The notes under the pieces: model-generated
Seen by the model: only the letters and a program-made list of their open reading frames with translations
What the model was told of the DNA's origin: nothing
Database searches by the model: none
From: Hyphomicrobiales bacterium
Lineage (GTDB): Bacteria; Pseudomonadota; Alphaproteobacteria; Rhizobiales; Rhizobiaceae
Length of the DNA stretch: 52,896 nt
Direction: 5' to 3'
NCBI GenBank assembly: GCA_900473795.1
Contig: UCMT01000069.1
Span: 1 to 52,896 of the forward strand
Translations under genes and position numbers: made by a program
In this document: positions 1 through 8,368 of the stretch, piece by piece
How positions within the stretch are numbered: position 1 is the first letter of the stretch
Layout: each line of letters starts with the position of its first letter

Positions 1-363
1 GCCGTCCGGCATCAGGCCCTGGCCCTGCGTCGCGCGGATCGACGTGCACAGGTTCGTCTTGCGCGACAGGCACGAATAGCATTCGCGGCATTCCGGCGTG
101 TAGAGCGGAATGACATGGTCGCCCTTCTTCAGCGACGTCACGCCGGGGCCGACATCAACGACGATGCCGGCGCCCTCATGGCCGAGGATGGCAGGAAACA
201 ACCCTTCCGGATCGGCACCCGACAGCGTGAACTCGTCGGTGTGGCAGATGCCGGTCGCCTTGACCTCGACCAGCACTTCGCCGGCGCGTGGGCCGTCCAG
301 CTGAACGGTCATGATTTCCAATGGCTTGCCAGCCTGCACGGCAACAGCGGCGCGTACGTCCAT
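1..363 (-). CDS. frmA: S-(hydroxymethyl)glutathione dehydrogenase / class III alcohol dehydrogenase, 5' part
   Basis: Only the first 121 codons are present; the gene runs off the left edge. The protein is the N-terminal GroES-like half of a zinc alcohol dehydrogenase: [17 protein letters not shown] carries the catalytic-zinc cysteine, GHEGAG the catalytic histidine, and the [15 protein letters not shown] stretch supplies the four structural-zinc cysteines. The HTDEFTLSG and [14 protein letters not shown] signatures are typical of class III enzymes, which oxidise the glutathione-formaldehyde adduct to S-formylglutathione in the cytoplasm. GGGAG lies about 8 nt before the ATG. The call is firm at family level; the C-terminal NAD domain cannot be seen. 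Confidence 0.9.
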   Translation of the reverse strand, partial: MDVRAAVAVQAGKPLEIMTVQLDGPRAGEVLVEVKATGICHTDEFTLSGADPEGLFPAILGHEGAGIVVDVGPGVTSLKKGDHVIPLYTPECRECYSCLSRKTNLCTSIRATQGQGLMPDG

Positions 364-450
364 GGTTGTTCTCCCTGAATGAGTTGGCGCCACAATCGCA
401 GAGTGGCGTGCGGCGCTCAAGCCGGAATCGGCTATTTTGAGTCGTGATTG

Positions 451-846
451 TCATATGTCCTGTAGGACACGGTTGATCTCCATCTCAAGGGCCGAGATCG
501 CTTTTCCGGTCTGTTCGTGCAATTTCTTCACCTGCGCCAACTGGTCGCGCAACTGGCCGGCAACGCTGTTGGAAAGATCGTCCTTCGGCGCCTCGCCGAT
601 ACCGGCGATCAGCCAGGCGGGGCTGACGCCCAGCACGCCTGCCAGCGTGAACAACCGGCTGGTGCGCGGTTCCGACCGGTCACGCTCCCAGGCGGAAATC
701 GTGTCGGGGCGAACGCCAAGCCGGTCCGCGAGTTCCTGTGCCGAGAGGTTCAGCGCGTCGCGCGCGCGCCAGATGCGGCCTCCGAGCGTATCGTTGTCGC
801 TTGGCCGGCGAATCATCGCTAGAAAGGTATCGGTTGATAAGCGCAT
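451..846 (-). CDS. XRE-family helix-turn-helix transcriptional regulator
   Basis: A 131-residue protein with a Cro/CI-type HTH at about residues 22-80: the run LSAQELADRLGVRPDTISAW is the classic helix-turn-helix, followed by ERDRSEPRTSRLFTLAGVLGVSP. The C-terminal third (about 95-131) is charged and probably a short coiled coil that could mediate dimerisation. There is no metal or ligand domain. The start has GGAGAG about 5 nt upstream. It lies 87 bp downstream of, and codirectional with, the formaldehyde dehydrogenase start; nothing shows what it regulates. Confidence 0.85.
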   Translation of the reverse strand: MRLSTDTFLAMIRRPSDNDTLGGRIWRARDALNLSAQELADRLGVRPDTISAWERDRSEPRTSRLFTLAGVLGVSPAWLIAGIGEAPKDDLSNSVAGQLRDQLAQVKKLHEQTGKAISALEMEINRVLQDI

Positions 847-1031
847 CGGTCTCTCCTTTTGCCTTATTGGCTTGGATGGTCGAGTTCCGGGGCGGCCGCG
901 CGGGTGCGGTCGGATGGTTCACTCGGTCAGTCTATACTGCCCTGCACGCAATCGGACACTTCGGCACGCCAAAAATACCGTCAAAAACGCCCTTCGTTCG
1001 TGGTTCGACAACAAAGAAATGGAACGCCAGT

Positions 1032-1988
1032 TTGAGCACGCCACCTCGCACAACCGGCGCCCCCGCCACCACCGTCATGCAGGGTCTTGCGATCATGCTG
1101 TTTGCGATGATCATCCTGCCCTGCATGGACGCGATCGCCAAATACATGGCCGTCTATCAGGGCATGTCGCCGGGGCAGGTGACGTTCTACCGGTTTTTCT
1201 TCCAGCTCGTTTCTGTACTGCCGCTGTTGCTGACGACGGGTGGTCTGCGGGCACTGAAACCCAGGCGGCTGTGGTTCAATCTGCTGCGCGGCGTCCTGCT
1301 TGCCGGCGCGGCATTGTTGTTCTTCGTTTCGGTCAAATACATGCCGCTTGCCGACGTCTTCGCCATCTATTTCGTCGAACCGTTCATTCTCACCTGCCTT
1401 TCGGCACTGGTCCTGCGCGAAAAAGTTGGATGGCGGCGCTGGCTTGCCATCATCATCGGCTTCGGCGGCGCAATGATCGTCATCCAGCCGAGCTTCGAAC
1501 TTTTCGGCATGACGTCGCTGCTGCCGGTTTTCTGCGCCTTCCTGTTTGCCTGCTATCTTCTGTTGAACCGGATTGTCGGCAGTGCCGATACACCGCTGAC
1601 GATGCAGACGATCGCCGGCATCGGCGGGTCCCTGTTCATGATCGCGGCGATCGCCGTCGGCCATGGCGTCGGAGCGGTGGATTTCGTGCCGTCGCTGCCG
1701 CATTCGCCGCTCGGCTGGGCTCTGGTCATCGCCCTCGGCACGATTTCCGGCTACGGCCACCTCCTGGTCGTCAAGGCGTTTCAGGCGGCCCCCGTATCGC
1801 TTCTCGCTCCGTTCCACTATTTCGAGATCATCACCGGGACCGCCCTGGGCTTCCTGATCTTCAGCGAATTTCCGACAGCGTCGAAATGGCTTGGCATCGC
1901 GATCATCGTCGGTTCCGGCCTTTTCATGATCTGGCGGGAGCGGCAGGCAGGGCTACTGCATAATTCCCTGGAATCGGAAGCGATTTAA
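1032..1988 (+). CDS. EamA/DMT-family transporter (10 TM drug/metabolite exporter)
   Basis: An integral membrane protein of about 318 residues with two EamA repeats. Hydrophobic segments alternate with short loops, beginning at GLAIMLFAMIILPCMDAIAK, and there is the typical FYRFFFQ motif in TM2 and ALREKV-like LVLREKVGWRRWLA between repeats. The family exports amino acids, nucleotides or drugs across the inner membrane; the substrate cannot be inferred here. I chose the TTG at 1032 because GGA lies about 9 nt upstream and it gives a normal length. ATG at 1077 is the alternative, but it has no visible ribosome binding site. The gene diverges from the XRE gene. Confidence 0.82.
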   Translation: MSTPPRTTGAPATTVMQGLAIMLFAMIILPCMDAIAKYMAVYQGMSPGQVTFYRFFFQLVSVLPLLLTTGGLRALKPRRLWFNLLRGVLLAGAALLFFVSVKYMPLADVFAIYFVEPFILTCLSALVLREKVGWRRWLAIIIGFGGAMIVIQPSFELFGMTSLLPVFCAFLFACYLLLNRIVGSADTPLTMQTIAGIGGSLFMIAAIAVGHGVGAVDFVPSLPHSPLGWALVIALGTISGYGHLLVVKAFQAAPVSLLAPFHYFEIITGTALGFLIFSEFPTASKWLGIAIIVGSGLFMIWRERQAGLLHNSLESEAI

Positions 1989-2122
1989 GAAAGAGGCGCG
2001 CGCTGCAATGGCAAAATTTGAATGAATCGTGCAGGCGTTTGTTAACGCCCATTCTTTTCTGAATGGAAACGGGTTGCGCCTACGCTACTTCCAGTTTCAT
2101 GATGAAACGGGAGAGAGAAAAG

Positions 2123-2725
2123 ATGAGTGAACTTCGTCTTTCTTATCCGGCATGCGCGATCGCCGGGAAGATGCGCTTGACGGCAGAAGATGTGGACATC
2201 TTGCGCGAGCATGTTTTCGCGGGAGGGCTGACATCATCGCAGGATGCGATGATCCTCCTGGCAATCAACAGCTCCTGCAGCGAAAAATGTCCCGAATGGC
2301 ATCACTATTTCATCGAGACCATGACGGATTTCATCGTCCACCACACCAAACCGCAGGGCTCGGTGGACGAGTGGAATGCCGATTGGCTGATCGCGATGAT
2401 CTCGACGCGCGGCATGATCAATTCGCGCATAGAACTGGATCTGCTGTTTCATGTCATCGATATGTCATCGCGCATTCCCGACAGACTTTCGATCTTCGCG
2501 CTTGAGCAGATTCGCCTGGCGATCACCGACGAAATCGGCGCCTGGGCCGGAATGCGCGGCGGCAGGCAACGCGGGTTGCAAAAATCCGATGTCATGCTGA
2601 TTGGCCGGGTGATGAGCGCGATTGCACGGTCGCGCGGCAACCATCTTACGGCGCAGGAGCAGCGGGCGCTCGATCAGATCGGCGTTCTGACGGGTTTGCC
2701 GGCCCATGATGTGACCGCGGCATAG
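2123..2725 (+). CDS. Conserved hypothetical protein, about 200 aa
   Basis: I do not recognise the family. The product is a 200-residue soluble protein with no signal peptide or membrane segment, predicted to be mainly helical. Histidine and cysteine residues cluster in the middle (SSCSEKCPEWHHYF, then FIVHHTKP). The reading frame has strong codon bias and a good GGGAGAG site about 10 nt before the ATG, so I consider it a real gene. An upstream in-frame ATG at 2063 lacks a ribosome binding site. It stands alone, 87 bp before the M50 protease gene and in the same direction. Confidence 0.7.
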   Translation: MSELRLSYPACAIAGKMRLTAEDVDILREHVFAGGLTSSQDAMILLAINSSCSEKCPEWHHYFIETMTDFIVHHTKPQGSVDEWNADWLIAMISTRGMINSRIELDLLFHVIDMSSRIPDRLSIFALEQIRLAITDEIGAWAGMRGGRQRGLQKSDVMLIGRVMSAIARSRGNHLTAQEQRALDQIGVLTGLPAHDVTAA

Positions 2726-2811
2726 AGCCTTGGAAGCAGGGCAGCGGACCATCCGGCTCTCCGCACGATTTGTTCAGGCTCTGCAGCTAGGAGACAAAAC
2801 GGAACAGGTGT

Positions 2812-4068
2812 ATGGCAGCGCATCTATCGGTAATCGTGCTTCTGGTCGTCAATATGGGCTTTGTCTGGTTGCTGATGGCCGCGCCGATCGGGCTGCGCAC
2901 GGTGCGGGTGCGTGCGACGTTCCGGGCCGGGGCCGAAAGCGTGTGGAGCGCCGTCTCGCCACTCGGCGCGTCCGCCGATTGGCATCATTCCGTGCTGACC
3001 AGCCGTGTGTTGCCCGGTGCCGGAAACCGCGTGGAGCAAACCTACACCCATCTCGACCGTCATGGCCGGCCGATTGTTCGGACCCTCGATATTACCGCCG
3101 CCGCTCACACCTATGAGGCACGCGTCATCGACGACAGCGCACTCGACGCATCGTTCTGGAGGGATTTTCGCGAGCGTCGCCGGATCTCGGAAGATGGCGA
3201 CATGGTTCATCTGACGATCGAGCAGACCGATCGCTACCGTGGTTTTGCCTTCCTGATTTTCCGCTTCTTCGCCCTGCGGCGGGAGGTGAAGGCGCTGCAT
3301 CAGTGGCTGGAGACCGGACAGAGCAAACCTTTGCGCGTAGGCTTCGAGCATCCGCTCGTGCAATCCGCTTTGGCGCTGCTCTCGACATTGCTGCTTTGGC
3401 CATTCTTTGGTCTGACCCTCGATGGCCTGATGCTATCGGCGCTGCTGACGCTGGTCATCGTGCTGCACGAGCTGGGTCACATGGCCGCCTACCGTGCCTT
3501 CGGCCACAAGACGGTGCGGATGATCTTCGTTCCGCTGTTGGGCGGCATCGCCATCGGTGGCCGGCCGTATAATTCCCTGTTCGAAGTCGCCACCTGCGCA
3601 TTGATGGGGGCGGGCCTGTCGGCGTTCTTCATTCCGATTGTGATAGCTCTTCATGAAGCCGGTGGGGCAGGCGTGCTCGCTTTCGTGTCAAAACACGCGG
3701 TCCTGGTCTTTCTGCTGATTCTCGGCGCCTTCAACCTGCTCAATCTTCTGCCGATGAGCCGCTTTGATGGCGGGCAGGTGCTGCGTCAGATCTTCCGCTC
3801 ACGGGCGAGCCTGACGACCGGAAGTTTTTTTCTGACATTGGTCATTCTCGCGGTCGGCTGGCGCATCGGGTTGTCGTCGCAGGCGCTGTTGGCAGGGCTC
3901 GCCGTCTTTGCTCTGCTGAGCCTGATGGGACAGGGTGGCGTCAAGCCACGGCATCGTCTGGACGAGATGACCGGCCGTCAGCGAATCGTCAGCAGCCTTG
4001 GTCTCTACTCCGCTGTCGCCCTGCATGGCTATGCCATCATCTACGCGACGGACCGGCTGTTTTCCTGA
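2812..4068 (+). CDS. M50-family membrane metalloprotease with N-terminal SRPBCC-like domain
   Basis: A 418-residue protein. One N-terminal membrane segment (about 5-27) is followed by a roughly 130-residue soluble region (about 30-165) that reads like a SRPBCC/START-type lipid-binding fold ([20 protein letters not shown] near its start). Then come several membrane helices. HELGH at 219-223 is the zinc-binding motif and [11 protein letters not shown] (about 311-321) is the second site-2-protease motif with D319. It is therefore expected to cleave within or near the membrane. The domain order is unusual for S2P proteins, which more often carry PDZ or CBS domains. Its 3' end overlaps the convergent lipB by 28 bp. 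The SRPBCC call rests on sequence feel only. Confidence 0.78.
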   Translation: MAAHLSVIVLLVVNMGFVWLLMAAPIGLRTVRVRATFRAGAESVWSAVSPLGASADWHHSVLTSRVLPGAGNRVEQTYTHLDRHGRPIVRTLDITAAAHTYEARVIDDSALDASFWRDFRERRRISEDGDMVHLTIEQTDRYRGFAFLIFRFFALRREVKALHQWLETGQSKPLRVGFEHPLVQSALALLSTLLLWPFFGLTLDGLMLSALLTLVIVLHELGHMAAYRAFGHKTVRMIFVPLLGGIAIGGRPYNSLFEVATCALMGAGLSAFFIPIVIALHEAGGAGVLAFVSKHAVLVFLLILGAFNLLNLLPMSRFDGGQVLRQIFRSRASLTTGSFFLTLVILAVGWRIGLSSQALLAGLAVFALLSLMGQGGVKPRHRLDEMTGRQRIVSSLGLYSAVALHGYAIIYATDRLFS

Positions 4069-4784
4069 GCGTCGTCGTTGATTGTGGGGCCGAAAATGGC
4101 CTCGAACGCCTGGCGTAGCTTGATGTCGACATCGGTCATCATCACCGGCAGGCCGAGATCGACGAGGCTTGTGACGCCGTAACCGCGAATACCGCAGGGC
4201 ACGATGCCGCCGAAATGATCGAGATCCGGATCGACATTCAGCGAAAGCCCGTGAAAGCTCACCCATTTGCGCAGGCGGATACCGATTGCGGCAATCTTGT
4301 CTTCCGCCATCGAGCCATCGGGCAGGCCCGTCCGTTCCGGCCGGCGCACCCAGACGCCGACACGCTCTTCACGGCGCTCGCCCTTCACGTTCATGCTGGC
4401 GAGCGTTTCGATGATCACCCCTTCGAGAGCGGCGACAAAGGCGCGAACGTCCTGTTTGCGCCGCTTCAGATCGAGCATGACATAGACGACGCGCTGTCCC
4501 GGCCCGTGATAGGTGTATTCGCCGCCGCGGCCGGTCTGGAACACCGGGAACCGGTCGGGCATGACGAGGTCTGATGCATCGGCGCTGGTGCCGGCGGTAT
4601 AGAGCGGCGGATGCTCGACCAGCCACACGAGTTCGTCCGCTTCGCCGGCTGAGATTGCCGCTGCTTCGCGCTCCATCGTTTCCACAGCCTTAGCATAATC
4701 GACGAGCGAAGGTGCGATTCTCCAGCGCACCGGCGCTGATCCTTCGGCAGAGAAGAATGTCTTTTCAAGGCTTTCGCGTTGCAT
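4041..4784 (-). CDS. lipB: Octanoyl-[acyl-carrier-protein]:protein N-octanoyltransferase LipB
   Basis: LipB moves the octanoyl group from ACP to a lysine on lipoate-dependent proteins, the first step of lipoate assembly. The family motifs are all present: [13 protein letters not shown] (about 85-97), the catalytic lysine in DKIAAIGIR (K163) and the catalytic cysteine in [10 protein letters not shown] (C197). Length is 247 residues from the ATG at 4784, normal for alphaproteobacteria. A TTG at 4838 would add 18 residues and is less likely. The gene is monocistronic by position and converges on the M50 protease gene, overlapping its 3' end. Confidence 0.95.
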   Translation of the reverse strand: MQRESLEKTFFSAEGSAPVRWRIAPSLVDYAKAVETMEREAAAISAGEADELVWLVEHPPLYTAGTSADASDLVMPDRFPVFQTGRGGEYTYHGPGQRVVYVMLDLKRRKQDVRAFVAALEGVIIETLASMNVKGERREERVGVWVRRPERTGLPDGSMAEDKIAAIGIRLRKWVSFHGLSLNVDPDLDHFGGIVPCGIRGYGVTSLVDLGLPVMMTDVDIKLRQAFEAIFGPTINDDAQENSRSVA

Positions 4785-4981
4785 GGTCGCCGGCAATCCT
4801 ATTTGTGCGTGGTTTCTAAATGGTACGCGAAAGGCCAAGAGTCCAGCGTTCTCAGGGGGCGCGAGATCGGCCTGTTGAAATAGTTGCTGTTGCCGTCAAC
4901 TTTCTGTCATCCTGCTCTTGTGCACCCCAAATGCTTTTGCTACATGCACCCCCGCCGGAGCAATCAGGCACCTACCACGAT

Positions 4982-5066
4982 GCGGTCGTGGCGGAATTGG
5001 TAGACGCGCAGCGTTGAGGTCGCTGTGGGGCAACCCGTGGAAGTTCGAGTCTTCTCGACCGCACCA
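4982..5066 (+). tRNA. tRNA-Leu(GAG)
   Basis: An 85-nt class II tRNA. The acceptor arm pairs GCGGTCG (4982-4988) with CGACCGC (5056-5062), followed by an encoded ACCA end. The D arm carries GGTAGAC. The anticodon stem is CAGCG/CGCTG around the loop TTGAGGT, giving anticodon GAG at 5016-5018, which reads CUC and CUU leucine codons. The long variable arm and the T loop TTCGAGT fit leucine tRNA. A strong terminator follows 26 nt later. Confidence 0.97.
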
Positions 5067-5092
5067 TTGGCTTTCGAGCCAAGCAAAAAGAG

Positions 5093-5114
5093 CCCGCTTT
5101 CAGCGGGTTTTTTT
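5093..5114 (+). terminator. Intrinsic terminator of tRNA-Leu
   Basis: CCCGCT (5093-5098) pairs with AGCGGG (5102-5107) across a TTC loop, followed by seven T residues (5108-5114). It lies just downstream of the tRNA and before the convergent deformylase-like gene. Confidence 0.92.
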
Positions 5115-5130
5115 ATGTCCTGAAAAGAGC

Positions 5131-5631
5131 TTAGCCAATCCTGCCGAGTTTTGCGAAGCGCTTTGTCGCGCGCTCGCGCTTCAACCGGGATAGGCGCTGC
5201 AGCCAGAAGATGCCGTCGAGCTGATCGATCTCATGCTGCAGGCAGATCGACAGGAAGCCATCCACTTCCGTCTCGACCACGTCGCCGGAAAGCGTCTGGT
5301 AGCGGGCACGGATCAGGCGGGGCCGAACGACGTCTTCGGTAATTCCCGGCATGGAGACGCTGCCTTCGGCGTGCGAGACCGTATCGTTGGACGACCAGAT
5401 AATTTCCGGGTTGGCATAGATTTTCGGTCCTGATGCGGGATCCAGCTCGATAACCGTGAGGCGCTGCAGGACGCCGATGTGCGGCGCCGTGATGCCCACG
5501 CCCGGCGCGGCGCGCATCGTTTCCAACAGATCCTCGGCAAGAGCGGCGAGATCCGCATCGAACCGTTCCACGGGAACTGCCGGCATGCTCAGCCGCGCAT
5601 CGGGAAATCGCAGGATCGATCGTATCGGCAA
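5131..5631 (-). CDS. Peptide deformylase-like protein lacking canonical metal ligands
   Basis: A 166-residue protein with the overall peptide deformylase fold signatures in order, but each active-site motif is altered. GxGxAAxQ reads GVGITAPH (44-51), EGCLS reads EGSVS (89-93, metal-ligand Cys replaced by Ser) and HExDH reads HEIDQ (133-137, second metal His replaced by Gln). A true deformylase removes the formyl group from nascent N-terminal Met; this copy probably cannot bind the metal normally and may be a non-catalytic paralogue. I chose TTG at 5631 because GGAGG sits five bases upstream. It is divergent from the mgtE leader. Confidence 0.85.
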   Translation of the reverse strand: MPIRSILRFPDARLSMPAVPVERFDADLAALAEDLLETMRAAPGVGITAPHIGVLQRLTVIELDPASGPKIYANPEIIWSSNDTVSHAEGSVSMPGITEDVVRPRLIRARYQTLSGDVVETEVDGFLSICLQHEIDQLDGIFWLQRLSRLKRERATKRFAKLGRIG

Positions 5632-5762
5632 GGTCGCCTCCGCGTTTTTAAGCCGCCTCAGAGCTAAACAATTTCTGTGATTTTGCAACAGCTTGGGTAA
5701 AAGTGATGGCGTGATCGGTCTGCAGGCGAATCGGATGGTGGACCTTGCCGGTGTGTTGGTTT

Positions 5763-5855
5763 AGCAGGGAAGGGCGGTTCCTCTCGCGGGGTCTCCGCGA
5801 CCATCGGCATATGACATGGCCCTCCTGCTCCCGCCGGTTCGTGTGCCGGCGTTTT
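5763..5855 (+). promoter_or_regulatory. Structured mgtE leader: closed multi-stem element followed by a terminator-like hairpin
   Basis: A long-range stem pairs AGCAGG (5763-5768) with CCTGCT (5824-5829) and AGGGC (5771-5775) with GCCCT (5819-5823). It encloses a TCGCGG/CCGCGA hairpin (5784-5800). Immediately after it, CGCCGG (5832-5837) pairs with CCGGCG (5846-5851) and is followed by TTTT, which resembles an intrinsic terminator 30 bp before the mgtE start. An aptamer-like stem followed by a terminator, ahead of a magnesium transporter gene, suggests cis-regulation by RNA. I cannot assign it to a known riboswitch class. Confidence 0.5.
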
Positions 5856-5886
5856 GGATGGCTGCAATTCTTTCGAGGGCGGGCAC

Positions 5887-7314
5887 ATGAGCAGCACCGG
5901 CGATCAGGAAAATGAGCGCAATGCGGTGGGCGAAGACGCCTATGACGGCTCCGACATCTATGCCGAAGACGGTTCGGTGCGCTCCGACTACCTGATGCAT
6001 GTCGGCGCAGCCATCGCCGATCGCGATCTGCTCTATCTTCGCCAGCATGTCGCCCGCCTGCACGCGTCGGAAATGGGCGATGTGCTGGAAGCGATCCAGC
6101 CGGAGCAGCGCCGGGCGCTGGTTTCTCTGCTTGGCGAGGATTTCGACCTTTCGTCACTGACCGAGGTGGACGAGGCGATCCGCCTCGATATCGTCGAACA
6201 CCTGCCGAATGAGCAAATCGCCGCGGCGATCGGCGAAATGGATTCGGACGATGCCGTCTACATCCTGGAAGACCTCGACCAGGAGGACCAGGAAGAAATC
6301 CTGTCGAAACTGCCGTTCACGGAACGGGTGCGGCTGCGCCGTTCGCTCGACTATCCTGAAAGCACGGCTGGCCGCCGCATGCAGACGGAGTTCGTGGCGG
6401 TGCCGCCATTCTGGACGGTCGGCCAGACCATCGACTACATGCGCGAGGACGATGACCTGCCCGAAAGCTTTACCCAGATCTTCGTCATCGATCCGACCTT
6501 CAAGCTGGTCGGCGCGCTCGATCTCGACCGTATCCTGCGCACCAAGCGCTCGGTCAAGATCGAGACGATCATGCGCGAGACGGTCCACCCGATCCCTGCC
6601 GAAATGGACCAGGAAGAGGCCGCCCAGCTCTTCGAGCAATACGACCTTTTGTCTGCTGCGGTCGTTGACGAAAACAACCGCCTGGTCGGTGTCCTGACGA
6701 TCGATGATGTCGTCGACGTCATCCAGGAAGAGGCCGAGGAAGACCTGATGCGTCTCGGCGGTGTCGGTGACGAAGAACTCTCCGATTCGATCATCAGCAC
6801 GTCGCGGTCGCGCGTCGTCTGGCTGCTGGTCAATCTGGGAACGGCGTTTCTGGCGGCTTCGGTCATCGGGCTTTTTGAGGCGACGATCCAGCAGATCGTC
6901 GCACTTGCCGTACTGATGCCGATCGTCGCCGGCATGGGCGGCAATGCCGGCTCGCAGACGATGACGGTGACCGTGCGCGCGCTCGCGACCCGCGATCTCG
7001 ATATTCACAATGCCTGGCGCATCGTTCGCCGCGAGGCCGGTGTCGGCCTCTTGAACGGGTTGCTGTTCGGCGTGTTGATCGGCATCGTCGCTGGCGCGTG
7101 GTTCCAGGACCACAATATCGGCGGCATCATTGCCGTCGCCATGCTGATCAACATGATCGCCGCCGCTCTGGCCGGCATCATGATCCCGTTGCTGCTCGAC
7201 CGTTTCGGTGCCGATCCCGCCGTCTCTTCGGCGGTTTTCGTCACCACGGTGACGGATGTGACCGGATTTTTTGCCTTCCTCGGGCTGGCAACCTGGTGGT
7301 TCCATGTCAGCTAG
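5887..7314 (+). CDS. mgtE: Magnesium transporter MgtE
   Basis: A 475-residue inner-membrane Mg2+ channel/transporter. It has an acidic N-terminal MgtE_N domain (about 45-150; repeats such as DSDDAVYILEDLDQEDQEEIL), two CBS domains (about 150-280; PESTAGRRMQTEFVAV, then IMRETVHPIPAE and VGVLTIDDVVDVIQEEAEED) and a five-helix C-terminal domain with the pore signature GGNAGSQTMTV. The acidic cytosolic domains sense Mg2+ and gate the pore in characterised homologues. GAGGG precedes the ATG at 5887. The structured leader upstream may control expression. It is followed by a MerR gene 167 bp downstream. Confidence 0.95.
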   Translation: MSSTGDQENERNAVGEDAYDGSDIYAEDGSVRSDYLMHVGAAIADRDLLYLRQHVARLHASEMGDVLEAIQPEQRRALVSLLGEDFDLSSLTEVDEAIRLDIVEHLPNEQIAAAIGEMDSDDAVYILEDLDQEDQEEILSKLPFTERVRLRRSLDYPESTAGRRMQTEFVAVPPFWTVGQTIDYMREDDDLPESFTQIFVIDPTFKLVGALDLDRILRTKRSVKIETIMRETVHPIPAEMDQEEAAQLFEQYDLLSAAVVDENNRLVGVLTIDDVVDVIQEEAEEDLMRLGGVGDEELSDSIISTSRSRVVWLLVNLGTAFLAASVIGLFEATIQQIVALAVLMPIVAGMGGNAGSQTMTVTVRALATRDLDIHNAWRIVRREAGVGLLNGLLFGVLIGIVAGAWFQDHNIGGIIAVAMLINMIAAALAGIMIPLLLDRFGADPAVSSAVFVTTVTDVTGFFAFLGLATWWFHVS

Positions 7315-7481
7315 GGCTTACGCGAAAAATTTGACTTTTACGTCAAAGTCAATCAGATTGTCCGAGGGACATGCGACGGCCTCGTTTCAGGCGGGTTGAC
7401 CGGCGCGACACTTAAACCGCATCGCGGAGTACCGGCGTCTCGCTTCAGGTCCTTCAAGTCGCGGTTTCGAGCGAGGCAGGC

Positions 7482-7868
7482 GTGAATAAATACTATACCA
7501 TTACGGAACTGACACGGGAATTCGGCATATCGACCCGAACGCTGCGCTTCTACGAGGATGAGGGTCTTATTCATCCCGAACGTCGCGGCCGCACCCGGTT
7601 GTTCCGCACGGCCGATCGCCGGTTGATCATGGAAATCCTGCGCGGCCGCCGTATCGGCTTCACCATCGCCGAAATCCGCGAAATCATCCAGGTCTACAAG
7701 GATCCGCCCGGCGAGGCGGGGCAGTTGCGGCTTCTGATGAAGCGTGTCGAGGAAAAGCGCGAAGAACTGCAGCAGAAGCGCAAGGACATCGAGGAGACAC
7801 TCGAAGAATTGAACAATGTCGAGGAAGCCTGTCTGACGCGGCTAGCCGAGATCGGCGTTGGCACCTGA
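7482..7868 (+). CDS. MerR-family transcriptional regulator
   Basis: A 128-residue protein with the winged HTH of the MerR family at residues 4-72 (YTITELTREFGISTRTLRFY, then EDEGLIHPERRGRTRLF) and a C-terminal coiled coil (about 80-118) rich in Glu, Lys and Leu. It lacks the clustered cysteines of metal-sensing MerR proteins, so it more likely belongs to the metabolic-type MerR regulators. The start is GTG with GAGG about 6 nt upstream. No target genes can be named. Confidence 0.88.
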   Translation: MNKYYTITELTREFGISTRTLRFYEDEGLIHPERRGRTRLFRTADRRLIMEILRGRRIGFTIAEIREIIQVYKDPPGEAGQLRLLMKRVEEKREELQQKRKDIEETLEELNNVEEACLTRLAEIGVGT

Positions 7869-7892
7869 ACGGCTCGGTCTTTTGCCTCTGGG

Positions 7893-8366
7893 TCAGATCC
7901 ACCGGCTGGTGGCGCGGCAATAGAGCTCGAACTCGAACCCGAAGCGCGACAAAAGATGAAGTTCCTCATTGCGGATCGCAAACGCGGTCGTCAGGGCCAC
8001 GGAAGCGCTGGCCAGAATGAAGAACCACGGATTGAGCGTGATCAGGCCGAAGCCGACCATCATGATCGTGTAACCGAGATAGATCGGATTGCGGGTGAAG
8101 CGGAACGGTCCGCAGGTGACGAGATGCGACGAACGCCGATGCGGCAGAACGGCGGTGTGCCGCTCGATCAGCGTCTTCATCGCCCATATATCCAGGAACA
8201 CCGCGATGAGAACGAGGGCCGCGCCAGCGATCCATGGTATCCAACCCTGGCTGTGAACGACGGCAATCGGCGCCGAACGCCCCAAGACCACCGCCCCCAA
8301 CATGGCGACCACATAAAGAAAGGGTGGCCAGGGATATGTCAGCGGCTTGGCGCGATAGGCGTTCAT
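7893..8366 (-). CDS. Isoprenylcysteine carboxyl methyltransferase-like membrane protein
   Basis: A 157-residue protein with about four hydrophobic helices. The C-terminal half has the ICMT/PEMT signature: GPFRFTRNPIYLGYTIMMVG, followed by a helix and RNEELHLLSRFGFEFELYCR, ending RW. In the family these elements bind S-adenosylmethionine and a lipophilic substrate. The bacterial substrate is unknown. AAGGA precedes the ATG at 8366. The start lies 3 bp after the stop of the upstream DUF1624-type gene, so the two are likely cotranscribed. Confidence 0.85.
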   Translation of the reverse strand: MNAYRAKPLTYPWPPFLYVVAMLGAVVLGRSAPIAVVHSQGWIPWIAGAALVLIAVFLDIWAMKTLIERHTAVLPHRRSSHLVTCGPFRFTRNPIYLGYTIMMVGFGLITLNPWFFILASASVALTTAFAIRNEELHLLSRFGFEFELYCRATSRWI

Positions 8367-8368
8367 GT

